From the NCBI GenBank assembly GCA_040882645.1, contig JBBEAX010000047.1, positions 45,991 through 109,990 on the forward strand: a DNA stretch of 64,000 nt, in the 5' to 3' direction. Position numbers and translations under genes: made by a program. Origin of the DNA: JAUYIV01 sp040882645 (GTDB taxonomy: Bacteria; Actinomycetota; Acidimicrobiia; Spongiisociales; UBA11373). The first letter of the stretch is position 1; every line of letters begins with the position of its first letter. Under the pieces are notes generated by a model. That model worked only from the letters and a program-made list of their open reading frames with translations. It made no database searches and was not told where the DNA came from. This document shows, piece by piece, positions 8,104 through 16,052 of the stretch.

Positions 8104-8838
8104 ATGGACCTCTACGCCCGGATCAACATCCTCGACGGACGGGCGGTGCGGCTGCCCACCGGGGACGTTCGCCAGGCGATATCGCTCGATGCCGATCCCG
8201 TGGCGCGGGCCCGCAGTTGGGTGGCGCAGGGGGCAGATGGCATCCATGTGGTCGATCTCGATGCTGCCGCCTACGGCGACTACGACAACCGCCCCGTGAT
8301 CCGGGAGATCATCGCTGCGCTGGATGCCCCGGTGCAGGTGGCCGGAGGGATCCGTTCTCCCGGCGAGGTGGAGCGGATACTGGGCTTTGGGGCGTCCCGG
8401 GTGGTGCTCGGCACCGCCGCGATCGAAGATCAGGTCATGGTATGGGCGCTGTGCCGGGAGCACGCCGGGAGGATCGTGGTGAGCCTCGACGTTCGCCCGA
8501 ACGAAGAGATCGCCATCCGCGGGTGGCTCGTAGACAGCGGGGTATTCCTCGAACAGGCGTTGCTCGACCTCTCGTCCGCCGGGGTCGCCGCCTTCCTGGT
8601 CGGTGAAGCCGGCCGCGATGCGCTGGTCACGCCTTCGAACTACGGGATTCTCCGTCGGGCGCTCTCCCTCGCCGACGAGCCCGTGATAGCCGCCGGAGGG
8701 GCGAGGGATATGGACGACCTCCGGGCGCTGGCGGCCCTCGAGGAATCGGGGAGACGACTCGGCGGCGTGATCGTCGGCCGTGAGATCAGCGAGGGCCGGT
8801 TCACCCTCGGCGAAGCCCAGGCCGCGCTGGGCGACTAG
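8104..8838 (+). CDS. hisA: HisA-type phosphoribosyl isomerase
   Basis: HisA isomerises ProFAR to PRFAR in histidine synthesis; the actinobacterial homologue PriA also serves tryptophan synthesis. This 244-residue (beta/alpha)8 protein starts at the ATG of MDLYARINILDGRAVRL. It shows the first catalytic Asp (ILDG), VDLDAA, the phosphate loop QVAGGIR, the second catalytic Asp (VSLDVR) and a second phosphate loop (AAGGARDMDDL). No other his gene is nearby, so whether it is HisA or PriA is unresolved. It overlaps the convergent DUF402 gene by 4 nt. Confidence 0.82.
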   Translation: MDLYARINILDGRAVRLPTGDVRQAISLDADPVARARSWVAQGADGIHVVDLDAAAYGDYDNRPVIREIIAALDAPVQVAGGIRSPGEVERILGFGASRVVLGTAAIEDQVMVWALCREHAGRIVVSLDVRPNEEIAIRGWLVDSGVFLEQALLDLSSAGVAAFLVGEAGRDALVTPSNYGILRRALSLADEPVIAAGGARDMDDLRALAALEESGRRLGGVIVGREISEGRFTLGEAQAALGD

Positions 8839-9356
8839 CTGGCGCCAAGGGCCACCGCCCTTTCGAGCCATCCCGCGCCGATGGCGGCAAAGGGCTCGCC
8901 CCCTGACTCCATCACCTGATGGATCGAAGCGGCGGCCGTCCGAGCCTGATCGATTACATGCTCCGGATAGGCCATCGCCGCCCCATGTTCGATGAATTCG
9001 TCCTCATCGAGGAGCTCTACACCCCCATCGGGTCTCATGGCCACATCGAGGTCGAGGTCCACCGCGGTCACCGTCGAGCCCTCCCAGACGGCCGGGGTGC
9101 AGATGTCGACGTAGGCGATGTATCCGAAGGGGGAGCCGGCGGCTCCCGAGTTGAAGGTCCCCGTCCACCACTGGCGTGGGGGGACCAGCAGAGCAAAGGC
9201 GGGTGAGATTATCGGTGGTTCGGCTCCCCGCGTCACCGGCGTGTCGTTGGGGCCTCCGAGCCACACCCCGTGGACGTCCTCACCTAGCCGGACGACATCG
9301 AAGTGCCAGTGGAGACTGCCATCCCACTTGCGGAACTCGACGCGGATCAGGTTCAC
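8835..9356 (-). CDS. DUF402 family protein
   Basis: The 173-residue protein has the features of the DUF402/FomD-like beta-barrel: a W-rich N-terminal half (WDGSLHWH, RQWWTG), the acidic YVDICTPA segment and the VDLDLDV strand with a D/E-rich turn (DEDEF) that binds divalent metal in family members. Characterised relatives are nucleoside-diphosphate or nucleotidyl-ester hydrolases, so a phosphohydrolase role is possible but inferred. It is convergent with hisA and separated by 47 nt from the KorB stop. Confidence 0.72.
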   Translation of the reverse strand: MNLIRVEFRKWDGSLHWHFDVVRLGEDVHGVWLGGPNDTPVTRGAEPPIISPAFALLVPPRQWWTGTFNSGAAGSPFGYIAYVDICTPAVWEGSTVTAVDLDLDVAMRPDGGVELLDEDEFIEHGAAMAYPEHVIDQARTAAASIHQVMESGGEPFAAIGAGWLERAVALGAS

Positions 9357-9403
9357 GCCGAGAGTTTGGCATCAACGGCGGTGCCTTCCCGGCTCCCTGC
9401 CGT

Positions 9404-10426
9404 CTACCCCTTCACGTCCCAGGTTCCGGTGGAGGCAATGAGCCTTGCCAGGTCGCCGGGGCCGCGGGAGGCCTGGGAGTCGTGGATCTGCTGCTGCAAG
9501 GTGGTCTCGTAGGTCGTGCGGGGGCGCCGGCGAAACACCCCGACCGGGGTGGGGCCCACCGGATTGTGATTGAGGCGGCTGAGGGCAAAGGCTGCTGCCG
9601 GGCTGTCAGCAGTCGCATCGTGGACATGGATCTTGTCGATGCCGACTGCCGAGACGTCGACGACCCGGGCGGTGCCCCCGTCCATCACGACGCCCCACTG
9701 GTCACCGGGGCCGAAGACGACCGGCTTGCCGTGCTCCAGATCGATGCGGTTGATCTCCCGCTCGTCACGCCCCGTCAGCTTGATGAACGCCTTGTCGTTG
9801 AACACATTGCAGTTCTGATAGATCTCGACGAAGGCCGAGCCCTTGTGCTCGTATGCCTGTTGGAGCATGTCCTGGGTGTGCGCCCGGTCCATGTCGACCG
9901 TGCGGGCGACGAACGTTGCTTCGGCGCCGAGTGCCAGGCTCACCGGGTTGAAAGGGAAGTCGATGGATCCCCACGGGCTGGAGGTGGTCTTTTTCCCCTG
10001 CTCGCTGGTCGGTGAGTACTGGCCCTTGGTGAGACCGTAGATCTGGTTGTTGAACAGCAGCACTTTGATGTTGATGTTGCGGCGCATGGTGTGGATCAGG
10101 TGATTGCCGCCGATCGACAGGGCGTCGCCGTCGCCGGTGACCACCCAGACGGAGAGGTCCGGGCGGGCAACTGCGAGTCCGCTGGCGATCGCGGGAGCCC
10201 GTCCGTGAATGCTGTGCATTCCATAGGTGTTCATGTAATACGGGAACCGGGAGGCGCAGCCGATGCCGGACACGAAGACGACCTCCTCGCGCTTCACGTT
10301 GAGGTCGGCCATGAAGTTCTGCACCGCGGCGAGGATCGTGTAGTCGCCGCACCCGGGGCACCAGCGGACCTCCTGGTCGCTCTGCCAGTCCTGACGGCTG
10401 TGTTCGGTGGTGGTCGTGTCTGTCAT
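9404..10426 (-). CDS. korB: 2-oxoacid:ferredoxin oxidoreductase, beta subunit
   Basis: KorB binds thiamine diphosphate and works with KorA to decarboxylate 2-oxoglutarate (or a related 2-oxoacid) to the acyl-CoA while reducing ferredoxin. In this 340-residue protein the WCPGCGDY motif supplies Fe-S cysteines, and the TPP motif begins VVTGDGDALSIGGNH and continues to NNQIYGLTKGQ. The start ATG overlaps the KorA stop by 4 nt, so the pair is translationally coupled. Many actinobacteria use KorAB in an oxygen-tolerant TCA variant. Substrate choice between 2-oxoglutarate and pyruvate is inferred from the short two-subunit form. Confidence 0.88.
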   Translation of the reverse strand: MTDTTTTEHSRQDWQSDQEVRWCPGCGDYTILAAVQNFMADLNVKREEVVFVSGIGCASRFPYYMNTYGMHSIHGRAPAIASGLAVARPDLSVWVVTGDGDALSIGGNHLIHTMRRNINIKVLLFNNQIYGLTKGQYSPTSEQGKKTTSSPWGSIDFPFNPVSLALGAEATFVARTVDMDRAHTQDMLQQAYEHKGSAFVEIYQNCNVFNDKAFIKLTGRDEREINRIDLEHGKPVVFGPGDQWGVVMDGGTARVVDVSAVGIDKIHVHDATADSPAAAFALSRLNHNPVGPTPVGVFRRRPRTTYETTLQQQIHDSQASRGPGDLARLIASTGTWDVKG

Positions 10427-12288
10427 GACTCGATCGTCTCCATCAGCTTCGCTTCTATCTCGGACGCCTTGAACGGCTGTCCCTGCACCTTGCTGTATCG
10501 GATGGCGTCAACCAGGAAGTCCGCTCGCAGCATCCGCCACAATTGGCCGCGGTTCAGCTCGGGTACGACAACCTTGGGGTATCTACTCACGATCTCTCCA
10601 AGGTTCTTGGGGAACGGGTTCAGGTAGCGCAGGTGCACGCGGGCGACCTTCATTCCGCGGCCCCGCACCCGCCGCACTCCGGCGAGGACCGCCCCGTAAG
10701 ACGAGCCCCACCCGATGACCAGCACGTCGGCGCCCTCGTCGCTGTCGAGTGCGATCTCGGGGATGTCATCGGCGATGCGGGCGATCTTCTGCTCGCGCAG
10801 CATCGTCATCTTCTCGTGGTTGGCCGGGTTGTAGGAGACGTTGCCGGTGCCGTCTTCCTTCTCGAGCCCCCCGATGCGGTGCTCGAGGCCGGCGGTTCCT
10901 GGCACCGCCCACGGCCGCGCCAGCGTCTTCTCGTCGCGCAGGTAGGGCAGGAACTCGCCGTTGGCATTGGTGTCGGTGGCGAACCTGACCGAAATGTCGG
11001 GGAGCTGCTCCAAATCGGGCAGCCGCCACGGTTCTGCGCTGGTCCCGATGTACCCGTCCGAGAGCAGCATCACGGGGGTCATGTACTTCAGGGCGAGCCG
11101 GGCGGCTTCGATCGTGGTCTCGAAGGCGTCCGAAGGGGATGCGATCGCCACGATGGGGAGGGGCGCCTCACCGTGCCGACCATGCATCGCCATGAGGAGG
11201 TCGGCCTGCTCGGTCTTGGTGGGGAGACCGGTCGAGGGTCCCCCGCGCTGAACGTCGACGATGAGCAACGGCAGCTCCATCATCACCCCGAGGCTGATCG
11301 TCTCGCTCTTCAAGGCAACGCCGGGACCGCTCGTCCCGGTGACGCCGAGGTGGCCACCGAATGATGCTCCGAGCGCGGCTCCGACCGCGGCGATCTCGTC
11401 CTCTGCCTGGAGGGTGCGGACCCCGAAGTTCCGATGCCGGGCGAGTTCATGGAGGATGTCGGATGCCGGGGTGATCGGGTACGAGGCGTACATCACGGGG
11501 AGGCGGGCTGCCTGACCGGCGGCGATGATGCCCCAGGCCAGTGCCTGGTTGCCGGTCACGTTCGTGTAGGTGCCCGCCGGGAGCTTGGCGGGCTGCACCG
11601 CGTAGGTGTGGCGGAACATCTCGGTGGTCTCGCCGAGGTGATATCCGGCCCTGAAGGCCATCTCGTTGGCCGCCCTGACCTCTTCGTCGCGGCCGAACTT
11701 CTTGTCGATCCATTGGAGGGTCGGATCGAGCGGGCGGTTGAACATCCACGCCATCAACCCGAGTGCAAAGAAGTTCTTCGACCGCAGTACGCCGCGACCC
11801 TTGAGGCCCGAGTTCTCCACCGCCTTCTTGGTCAGTTCCTCCATCGGCACGGAGAGCACCCGGTACGCGTCGAGTGAGCCGTCCTCGAGGGGGTTGGTGT
11901 CGTACCCGGCCTTCTCGAGATTGCGATCGACAAAGGCGTCCGAGTTGGCGACGATCGTGCCTGCCGGGGCCAGGTCGGACAGGTTCGCTTTGAGCGCCGC
12001 GGGGTTCATGACCACCAGCACGTCGGGCTGGTCGCCCGGGGTGAGGATGTCGCGGTCGGCAATGTGCACCTGGAAGGAGGAGACGCCGGGCAGGGTGCCG
12101 GCGGGGGCGCGAATCTCGGCGGGGAAGTTGGGGAAGGTGCTGAGGTCGTTGCCGAAGATGGCGGAGGCGTCCGTGAACCGCGCCCCCACCACCTGCATTC
12201 CGTCACCCGAGTCGCCGGCGAATCTGATCGCCGCCGTGTGGACGGTCTCTACATGATCGGTGGGGTCGATGGTGGACTTTTCGGACAC
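10423..12288 (-). CDS. korA: 2-oxoacid:ferredoxin oxidoreductase, fused gamma-alpha subunit
   Basis: The 621-residue protein joins the gamma domain (about 15-200, AAIRFAGDSGDGMQVVG) to the alpha pyrimidine-binding domain (from about 210, with the ASYPITPASDILHEL motif). This is the mycobacterial KorA layout. I choose the GTG at 12288 (MSEKSTIDP), which has an AGGAG element 10 nt upstream; a longer frame adds 15 residues without family support. It forms an operon with korB. Confidence 0.88.
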   Translation of the reverse strand: MSEKSTIDPTDHVETVHTAAIRFAGDSGDGMQVVGARFTDASAIFGNDLSTFPNFPAEIRAPAGTLPGVSSFQVHIADRDILTPGDQPDVLVVMNPAALKANLSDLAPAGTIVANSDAFVDRNLEKAGYDTNPLEDGSLDAYRVLSVPMEELTKKAVENSGLKGRGVLRSKNFFALGLMAWMFNRPLDPTLQWIDKKFGRDEEVRAANEMAFRAGYHLGETTEMFRHTYAVQPAKLPAGTYTNVTGNQALAWGIIAAGQAARLPVMYASYPITPASDILHELARHRNFGVRTLQAEDEIAAVGAALGASFGGHLGVTGTSGPGVALKSETISLGVMMELPLLIVDVQRGGPSTGLPTKTEQADLLMAMHGRHGEAPLPIVAIASPSDAFETTIEAARLALKYMTPVMLLSDGYIGTSAEPWRLPDLEQLPDISVRFATDTNANGEFLPYLRDEKTLARPWAVPGTAGLEHRIGGLEKEDGTGNVSYNPANHEKMTMLREQKIARIADDIPEIALDSDEGADVLVIGWGSSYGAVLAGVRRVRGRGMKVARVHLRYLNPFPKNLGEIVSRYPKVVVPELNRGQLWRMLRADFLVDAIRYSKVQGQPFKASEIEAKLMETIES

Positions 12289-12403
12289 GATTGGATCACT
12301 CCTGAACGTGCAACGGGTATGGAGGAGCGGCAAGGGGGCGAACCAGCATGGTCGACCTCACCGGGTCGTCGATGATCGTTCCTCCGGAATCGCGACTTCC
12401 TTC

Positions 12404-12409
12404 ATTGTA
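12404..12409 (-). promoter_or_regulatory. Candidate -10 box TACAAT for korAB
   Basis: Reading the minus strand, TACAAT lies about 115 nt upstream of the korA start, in the gap after the amidase gene. No good -35 is visible at the standard distance, so the call is tentative. Confidence 0.3.
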
Positions 12410-12415
12410 AGTCGG

Positions 12416-13795
12416 TCACGTCGTTGCTTGTTCCGGGGGGACTCGCCCCATACTGGTGATCCCCGCCTCGGTCATGGCCCAGCCGATTGCGAGTAGTTGC
12501 GCCTCCTGCCACCAGGGGGCAATCAGTTGGATCGAAGGGGGTGGAGCACCTCCGCCGGCGGCGGGCAGCGACAGCGCGGGAATGCCGAGCTGATTGGCGA
12601 ATGTGCTGAACCATGAGAGCGCGGTTCGGTACGGCTCGGGCTCGGCACCTCCATCTACCGTCGCGCTGCCGATGATTTTCGATCTGGCGGCGCTGGTCGG
12701 GGTCACCAGCACCTGGACGTGGCTGAAGGCGCGCTCGGCAGCCTGCCGCAGTGTCGCCTGCCACTCACGCCCCCGGGCGATGTCTTCTGCCGAGTGGAGC
12801 ATTTCTCGCCCGAGGCGGTCCCGAGTTTCGAGGCCGTAGCGCTCGGGGTCCTCCGTGAACCACTCACGATGAACCGTGGCGATCTCCGCATAGGTGGCCC
12901 GGGGGAGTTGCTCCGGGTCGAAGATGGGGTCGCGGATCTCGCTGATCTCCGCACCGGCCGACTCGAGGCCCGCAAGCGTCGCGGCGTAGGCAGTTGCGAT
13001 CCCGGTCTCGAGAGGGCGCTCGGTCCAGGGCAGGGGGATCCCCACCCGGAGGCCGCGGAGGTCGGCAGGATGGTCGGAGATCTCCACCGGTTGATTGGCC
13101 GACCACGGATCTTCGGAGTGGTAACCCGCCATCACCGCATAGGCGATCGCCGCGTCGCCGACAGAACGAGTCAGTGGACCTACGGTGTCGAGCGACGGTG
13201 CCAACGGGAACACGCCGGTGAGCGGGACTCGCCCATGGGTCACCTTCAGCCCGACGATGCCGCACATGGCCGCCGGCACCCGGACCGATCCTCCGGTGTC
13301 GGTGCCGATGCCCAACGGGACCACACCCGCGGCGACCGCTGCCGCGGAGCCCCCGGATGAGCCACCGGGGGAGGTGTTCAGATCCCACGGATTGCGGACG
13401 GGCCCCCACCAGTCGTTCTCGGATGAGAAGCCGTAAGCGAACTCGTGGAGCCCCGTTCGCCCGATGACGACCGCCCCGGCAGCCTCCAGCCGGTCGACGA
13501 CGGGGGCGGACCGCTTGGGGACCTCTCTGTAGAACGATGACCCGCACGTGGTCGTCCGGCCGGCGTGATCGATGATGTCCTTGAGTGCCACCGGTACTCC
13601 GGCGAGCGGCCCCGGGTCGCCGCCGGCGGCAACGGTCGCATCGATCGTGGCTGCCCGGGCAAGGGCCGCTTCTGCGTCGATCGACGTGAAGGCGTTGAGT
13701 GCCTTGGTCGCGGCGGCCGCTGCCAGGGCCTCAGTGACGGTATCGCGGGCCGAGCGCTCGCGGGCTCTGACGGCCCGGGCGATCGACTCGATCAT
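12416..13795 (-). CDS. Amidase-signature family hydrolase
   Basis: The 459-residue protein has the full Ser-cisSer-Lys apparatus: Lys in VPVALKDII, the Gly/Ser-rich SPGGSSGGSAAAVAAG and the nucleophile region GTDTGGSVRVPAAMCG. It resembles GatA-like amidases, but a true gatA sits at 51260 in a gatCAB operon. This one is therefore likely a stand-alone amidase acting on an unknown amide. The start is fixed by an ATGA overlap with the DUF3048 gene upstream, with which it should be co-transcribed. Confidence 0.85.
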   Translation of the reverse strand: MIESIARAVRARERSARDTVTEALAAAAATKALNAFTSIDAEAALARAATIDATVAAGGDPGPLAGVPVALKDIIDHAGRTTTCGSSFYREVPKRSAPVVDRLEAAGAVVIGRTGLHEFAYGFSSENDWWGPVRNPWDLNTSPGGSSGGSAAAVAAGVVPLGIGTDTGGSVRVPAAMCGIVGLKVTHGRVPLTGVFPLAPSLDTVGPLTRSVGDAAIAYAVMAGYHSEDPWSANQPVEISDHPADLRGLRVGIPLPWTERPLETGIATAYAATLAGLESAGAEISEIRDPIFDPEQLPRATYAEIATVHREWFTEDPERYGLETRDRLGREMLHSAEDIARGREWQATLRQAAERAFSHVQVLVTPTSAARSKIIGSATVDGGAEPEPYRTALSWFSTFANQLGIPALSLPAAGGGAPPPSIQLIAPWWQEAQLLAIGWAMTEAGITSMGRVPPEQATT

Positions 13796-14898
13796 CCCGA
13801 GGTGGTGATCGACCGGCCGGCCGGGAACACCGAGGTCCATGAGAGCCCGGCGGGTACGACCGCGGTGGTCCCGTCGGGCGAGACCAGCGTGAAGGGATCA
13901 AACAGGTCGTCCCGCTCCCAGGTCCCCTGCCACATCCGTCCGCGGGCGAACACCCAGGCGTCGCTGCTCCCCAACGTGTCGAGGGCGGGAACCGATTGTC
14001 CCTCGCCGGTGGGGGAGGCGGTGTATAGGCGGCTCTCGAGGATCACCAGGACATCGACGGCGATTTGAGTCAAGTTCCGATCTTCGTCCTGCACGTTGTG
14101 CACGAGGTTGTTCATGGTGCGGAGGTAGGTCCGTGTCTCAGCGTCGTATGTCCAGATGACACTCGTGCTGCCCGACCAGGAGAGGCGGATCTCGGTGGCG
14201 GTCGCCTCGGGATAGCGCCAGTCGTCGATGGCGAAGATATACTGCGCCGGATTATCCGTGTAACCCCGCGCGTCCGCTCGCGCCCGCAGCGTTTCGGTGT
14301 TCCCATACAGGTTGTGGGGTGCCGCGTGCAGCGACGTGCGGAACATCCCGGCGCTCTCGCCCAGTAGTCGCAGCCCGCGAGACGCCGTGAGGCTCTGGAC
14401 CCAGGTCTGGCCGCCTGACATGAAGAGCGGTGCACCGGTTGGCAGGACTAGGGTCGAGTCGGTGGGACGCAGCGAACGGATGGGACCGAGCAACTCTGCC
14501 TCGTTGTCATGGAACAGGGCAATGAAGCGGGTGAATCCGCCCTCGACCAGTGTCTCGATCATTGCATCGGCCTCCAGCAGGCCCGACTGCGGGATGGCTC
14601 CCGGGTGATTGTCGACCTTGACCGCAATGACGCTTCGGTCGAGCTTGAGAGTGTCCTCCGCGGGGAGTCCGTTGAGAGGCGAAGCGAACCCGACGGGGAA
14701 CGTGGTGACGGTGGTCTCAGGCCCTGCGGTCGTGGTGGTCGGGGCGGTGGAGGTGGTGGTCGTGGGGGCAGTGGTCGTCGCTGGGACCGTCGTGGTGGGC
14801 ACCGTAGTGGTGGTGGTGGGGGCAGCATCGCCCCCGCACGCCGTAGCCACCAGGGCGAGGGCGACCAGGAGCATCGAGAACTTGGAGAGTCGGGTCAT
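13792..14898 (-). CDS. DUF3048 lipoprotein (YerB-like)
   Basis: A 368-residue exported lipoprotein. The chosen ATG (MTRLSKFSMLLVALALVATACGG) gives a proper signal peptide with the lipobox VATAC (Cys about 20). A long Thr/Val/Ala-rich low-complexity linker (about 25-65) precedes the DUF3048 domains, recognisable by NGLPAEDTLKLDRSVIAVKV, the DNHPGAIPQSG segment and AWVFARGRMWQGTWER near the end. The function of the family is unknown. Its stop overlaps the amidase start. A TACTGT box lies 10 nt upstream of the start. Confidence 0.82.
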   Translation of the reverse strand: MTRLSKFSMLLVALALVATACGGDAAPTTTTTVPTTTVPATTTAPTTTTSTAPTTTTAGPETTVTTFPVGFASPLNGLPAEDTLKLDRSVIAVKVDNHPGAIPQSGLLEADAMIETLVEGGFTRFIALFHDNEAELLGPIRSLRPTDSTLVLPTGAPLFMSGGQTWVQSLTASRGLRLLGESAGMFRTSLHAAPHNLYGNTETLRARADARGYTDNPAQYIFAIDDWRYPEATATEIRLSWSGSTSVIWTYDAETRTYLRTMNNLVHNVQDEDRNLTQIAVDVLVILESRLYTASPTGEGQSVPALDTLGSSDAWVFARGRMWQGTWERDDLFDPFTLVSPDGTTAVVPAGLSWTSVFPAGRSITTSG

Positions 14899-14908
14899 CA
14901 CGTCGGGC

Positions 14909-14914
14909 ACAGTA
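14909..14914 (-). promoter_or_regulatory. Candidate -10 box TACTGT for the DUF3048 gene
   Basis: On the minus strand TACTGT ends 10 nt before the ATG at 14898, implying a very short leader. Confidence 0.35.
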
Positions 14915-14971
14915 GTGACCATCCGGGCTTGCGAGGCTGGCCGCGGGCGTGGGGCGGCATTCACGCCGCGG

Positions 14972-15343
14972 CTACGGCCGTCCCACGGCGGCCAGGGGCC
15001 GGGGGTGGTAGCGGAGGATTAGTCGGGCGATCACCCGGTCGCGGGGGATGGCCCCCAGCGATCTGCTGTCGACGCTGCCCGCACCCGGGTGGTCGCCGAG
15101 GAGCCACAAACCGGCTGAGCCCGGCGGAGGTTCCGCGACCCGTTTGACCACCTCGAACCCCGGCTGCATCTCGAAGACCACGACGTCTCCCACCCGGATG
15201 CCCCGCGGTCGCTTGACCGCGAGCACCCAGTCGCCGGGCATCAGCGCAGGGGTCATCGACTCTTCGGCGATCTCGAATCGGGTGAGCCGCAGGCTCAATG
15301 CGGCAAGCACGGTGGCGCCGGCCGCTCGAAGGATTGAGGACAC
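14972..15343 (-). CDS. sodX: Nickel superoxide dismutase maturation protease
   Basis: SodX-type S26 peptidases cut the leader from pro-SodN so that His1 can ligate nickel. The 123-residue protein has the catalytic-Ser box AEESMTPALMPGDWVL, the Lys-containing VVKRV segment and GDHPGAGSVDSRSLGAI, matching the signal-peptidase fold in miniature. I choose the GTG at 15343 (VSSILRAAG). A longer frame exists but lacks family similarity. It is divergent from sodN with a 70-nt shared promoter region, which strongly supports the role. Confidence 0.82.
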   Translation of the reverse strand: MSSILRAAGATVLAALSLRLTRFEIAEESMTPALMPGDWVLAVKRPRGIRVGDVVVFEMQPGFEVVKRVAEPPPGSAGLWLLGDHPGAGSVDSRSLGAIPRDRVIARLILRYHPRPLAAVGRP

Positions 15344-15375
15344 GCGGGGCCTTCTGTAGCGCGCCGGGGCGAGTG

Positions 15376-15381
15376 TAGGGT
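15376..15381 (+). promoter_or_regulatory. Candidate -10 box TAGGGT for sodN
   Basis: TAGGGT lies 32 nt upstream of the sodN ATG. It is followed by GTTTCGCGAGAAAC, a 5-bp inverted repeat in the leader that could be a regulator site. AGGAG at 15400-15404 is the likely ribosome site. Confidence 0.35.
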
Positions 15382-15413
15382 GAGGTTTCGCGAGAAACAG
15401 GAGACGAGCAGGG

Positions 15414-15800
15414 ATGTCGTTGCTGAAGCCGAAGCGCATCGCCCATGCCCATTGCGATCTGATGTGTGGGGTGTACGACCCGGCTCAGGCCCGGATCGAG
15501 GCCGAGTCGGTGAGGGCAATCGCCCAGAAGTACCAGGACTCCGATGATGAGGTCTTTCGCCAGCGCTGCGTGATCATCAAGGAGAAGCGCGCCGAGATGG
15601 TCAAGCACCACCTCTGGGTGCTGTGGACCGACTACTTCAAGCCCCCCCATGTGGAACAGTTCCCCCAGCTCCACGATCTGTTCTGGAGAGCCACCAAGAA
15701 GGCGGGCGACGCCAAGAAGTCGATGGACCCCGCAGTCGGCGACGAGCTGTTGGCCCTGATCGCCGAGATCGCCGAGATCTTCGCCGAGACGAAGAAGTAG
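15414..15800 (+). CDS. sodN: Nickel-containing superoxide dismutase precursor
   Basis: SodN dismutates superoxide with a nickel bound at the mature N-terminus. The 128-residue protein has a 12-residue leader (MSLLKPKRIAHA) and then the nickel hook HCDLMCGVY, followed by DPAQARIEAESV and a four-helix body ending in basic residues. His1, Cys2 and Cys6 of the mature form are present. The residue before the second Cys, usually Pro5 in the family motif HCxxPCGxY, is Met here. Length and layout match the family. The adjacent sodX supplies the processing protease. Confidence 0.93.
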   Translation: MSLLKPKRIAHAHCDLMCGVYDPAQARIEAESVRAIAQKYQDSDDEVFRQRCVIIKEKRAEMVKHHLWVLWTDYFKPPHVEQFPQLHDLFWRATKKAGDAKKSMDPAVGDELLALIAEIAEIFAETKK

Positions 15801-15820
15801 CGGCGGCCTGTGGCCGCCCC

Positions 15821-15848
15821 GCAATTCGCAATTCGCAATTCGCAATTC
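15821..15848. repeat. Heptamer repeat, unit GCAATTC (4 copies)
   Basis: Four exact copies lie 21 nt after the sodN stop. The unit is the reverse complement of the GAATTGC unit at 946-974. Confidence 0.85.
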
Positions 15849-15892
15849 GACCGAGGGGCGATCGCGTACAGCCCTGACCCTGTGACTCTTGC

Positions 15893-15963
15893 GGGTAGCG
15901 GGCAGCGGGCAGCGGGTAGCGGGCAGCGGGTAGCGGGTCCCCGGCAGCGGGCAGCGGGAAGCG
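15893..15963. repeat. Heptamer repeat, units GGGCAGC/GGGTAGC (10 copies)
   Basis: About ten tandem heptamers alternate between GGGCAGC, GGGTAGC and one GGGAAGC, with one interrupted copy (GGGTCCCC). The array lies between sodN and the convergent murJ, and ends immediately before a TATATT box. Confidence 0.85.
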
Positions 15964-15976
15964 GTATATTCGCCCG

Positions 15977-16040
15977 GCTAGCCGCACGAAGGCTCGTGCA
16001 ACCTGAAGGGGAGCGGCGCTCTGGTGCCGCTCCTTCTTCG
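15977..16040 (+). ncRNA. Candidate small RNA between sodN and murJ
   Basis: A TATATT box (15965-15970) is followed by two stem-loops: GCACGA-AGGC-TCGTGC (15984-15999), then GGAGCGGC (16010-16017) pairing with GCCGCTCC (16026-16033) and a pyrimidine tail TTCTTC. Promoter, hairpin and terminator-like hairpin in 75 nt would suit a short transcript. The second hairpin may instead end sodN and murJ transcription from both sides. No known RNA family is recognised. Confidence 0.35.
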
Positions 16041-16052
16041 TCAACGGACCCC

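Noticed and set aside
12416..13795. Second gatA
   Set aside because: A complete gatCAB operon is at 50973-54174. This amidase has no gatC or gatB nearby and is coupled to a DUF3048 lipoprotein gene.
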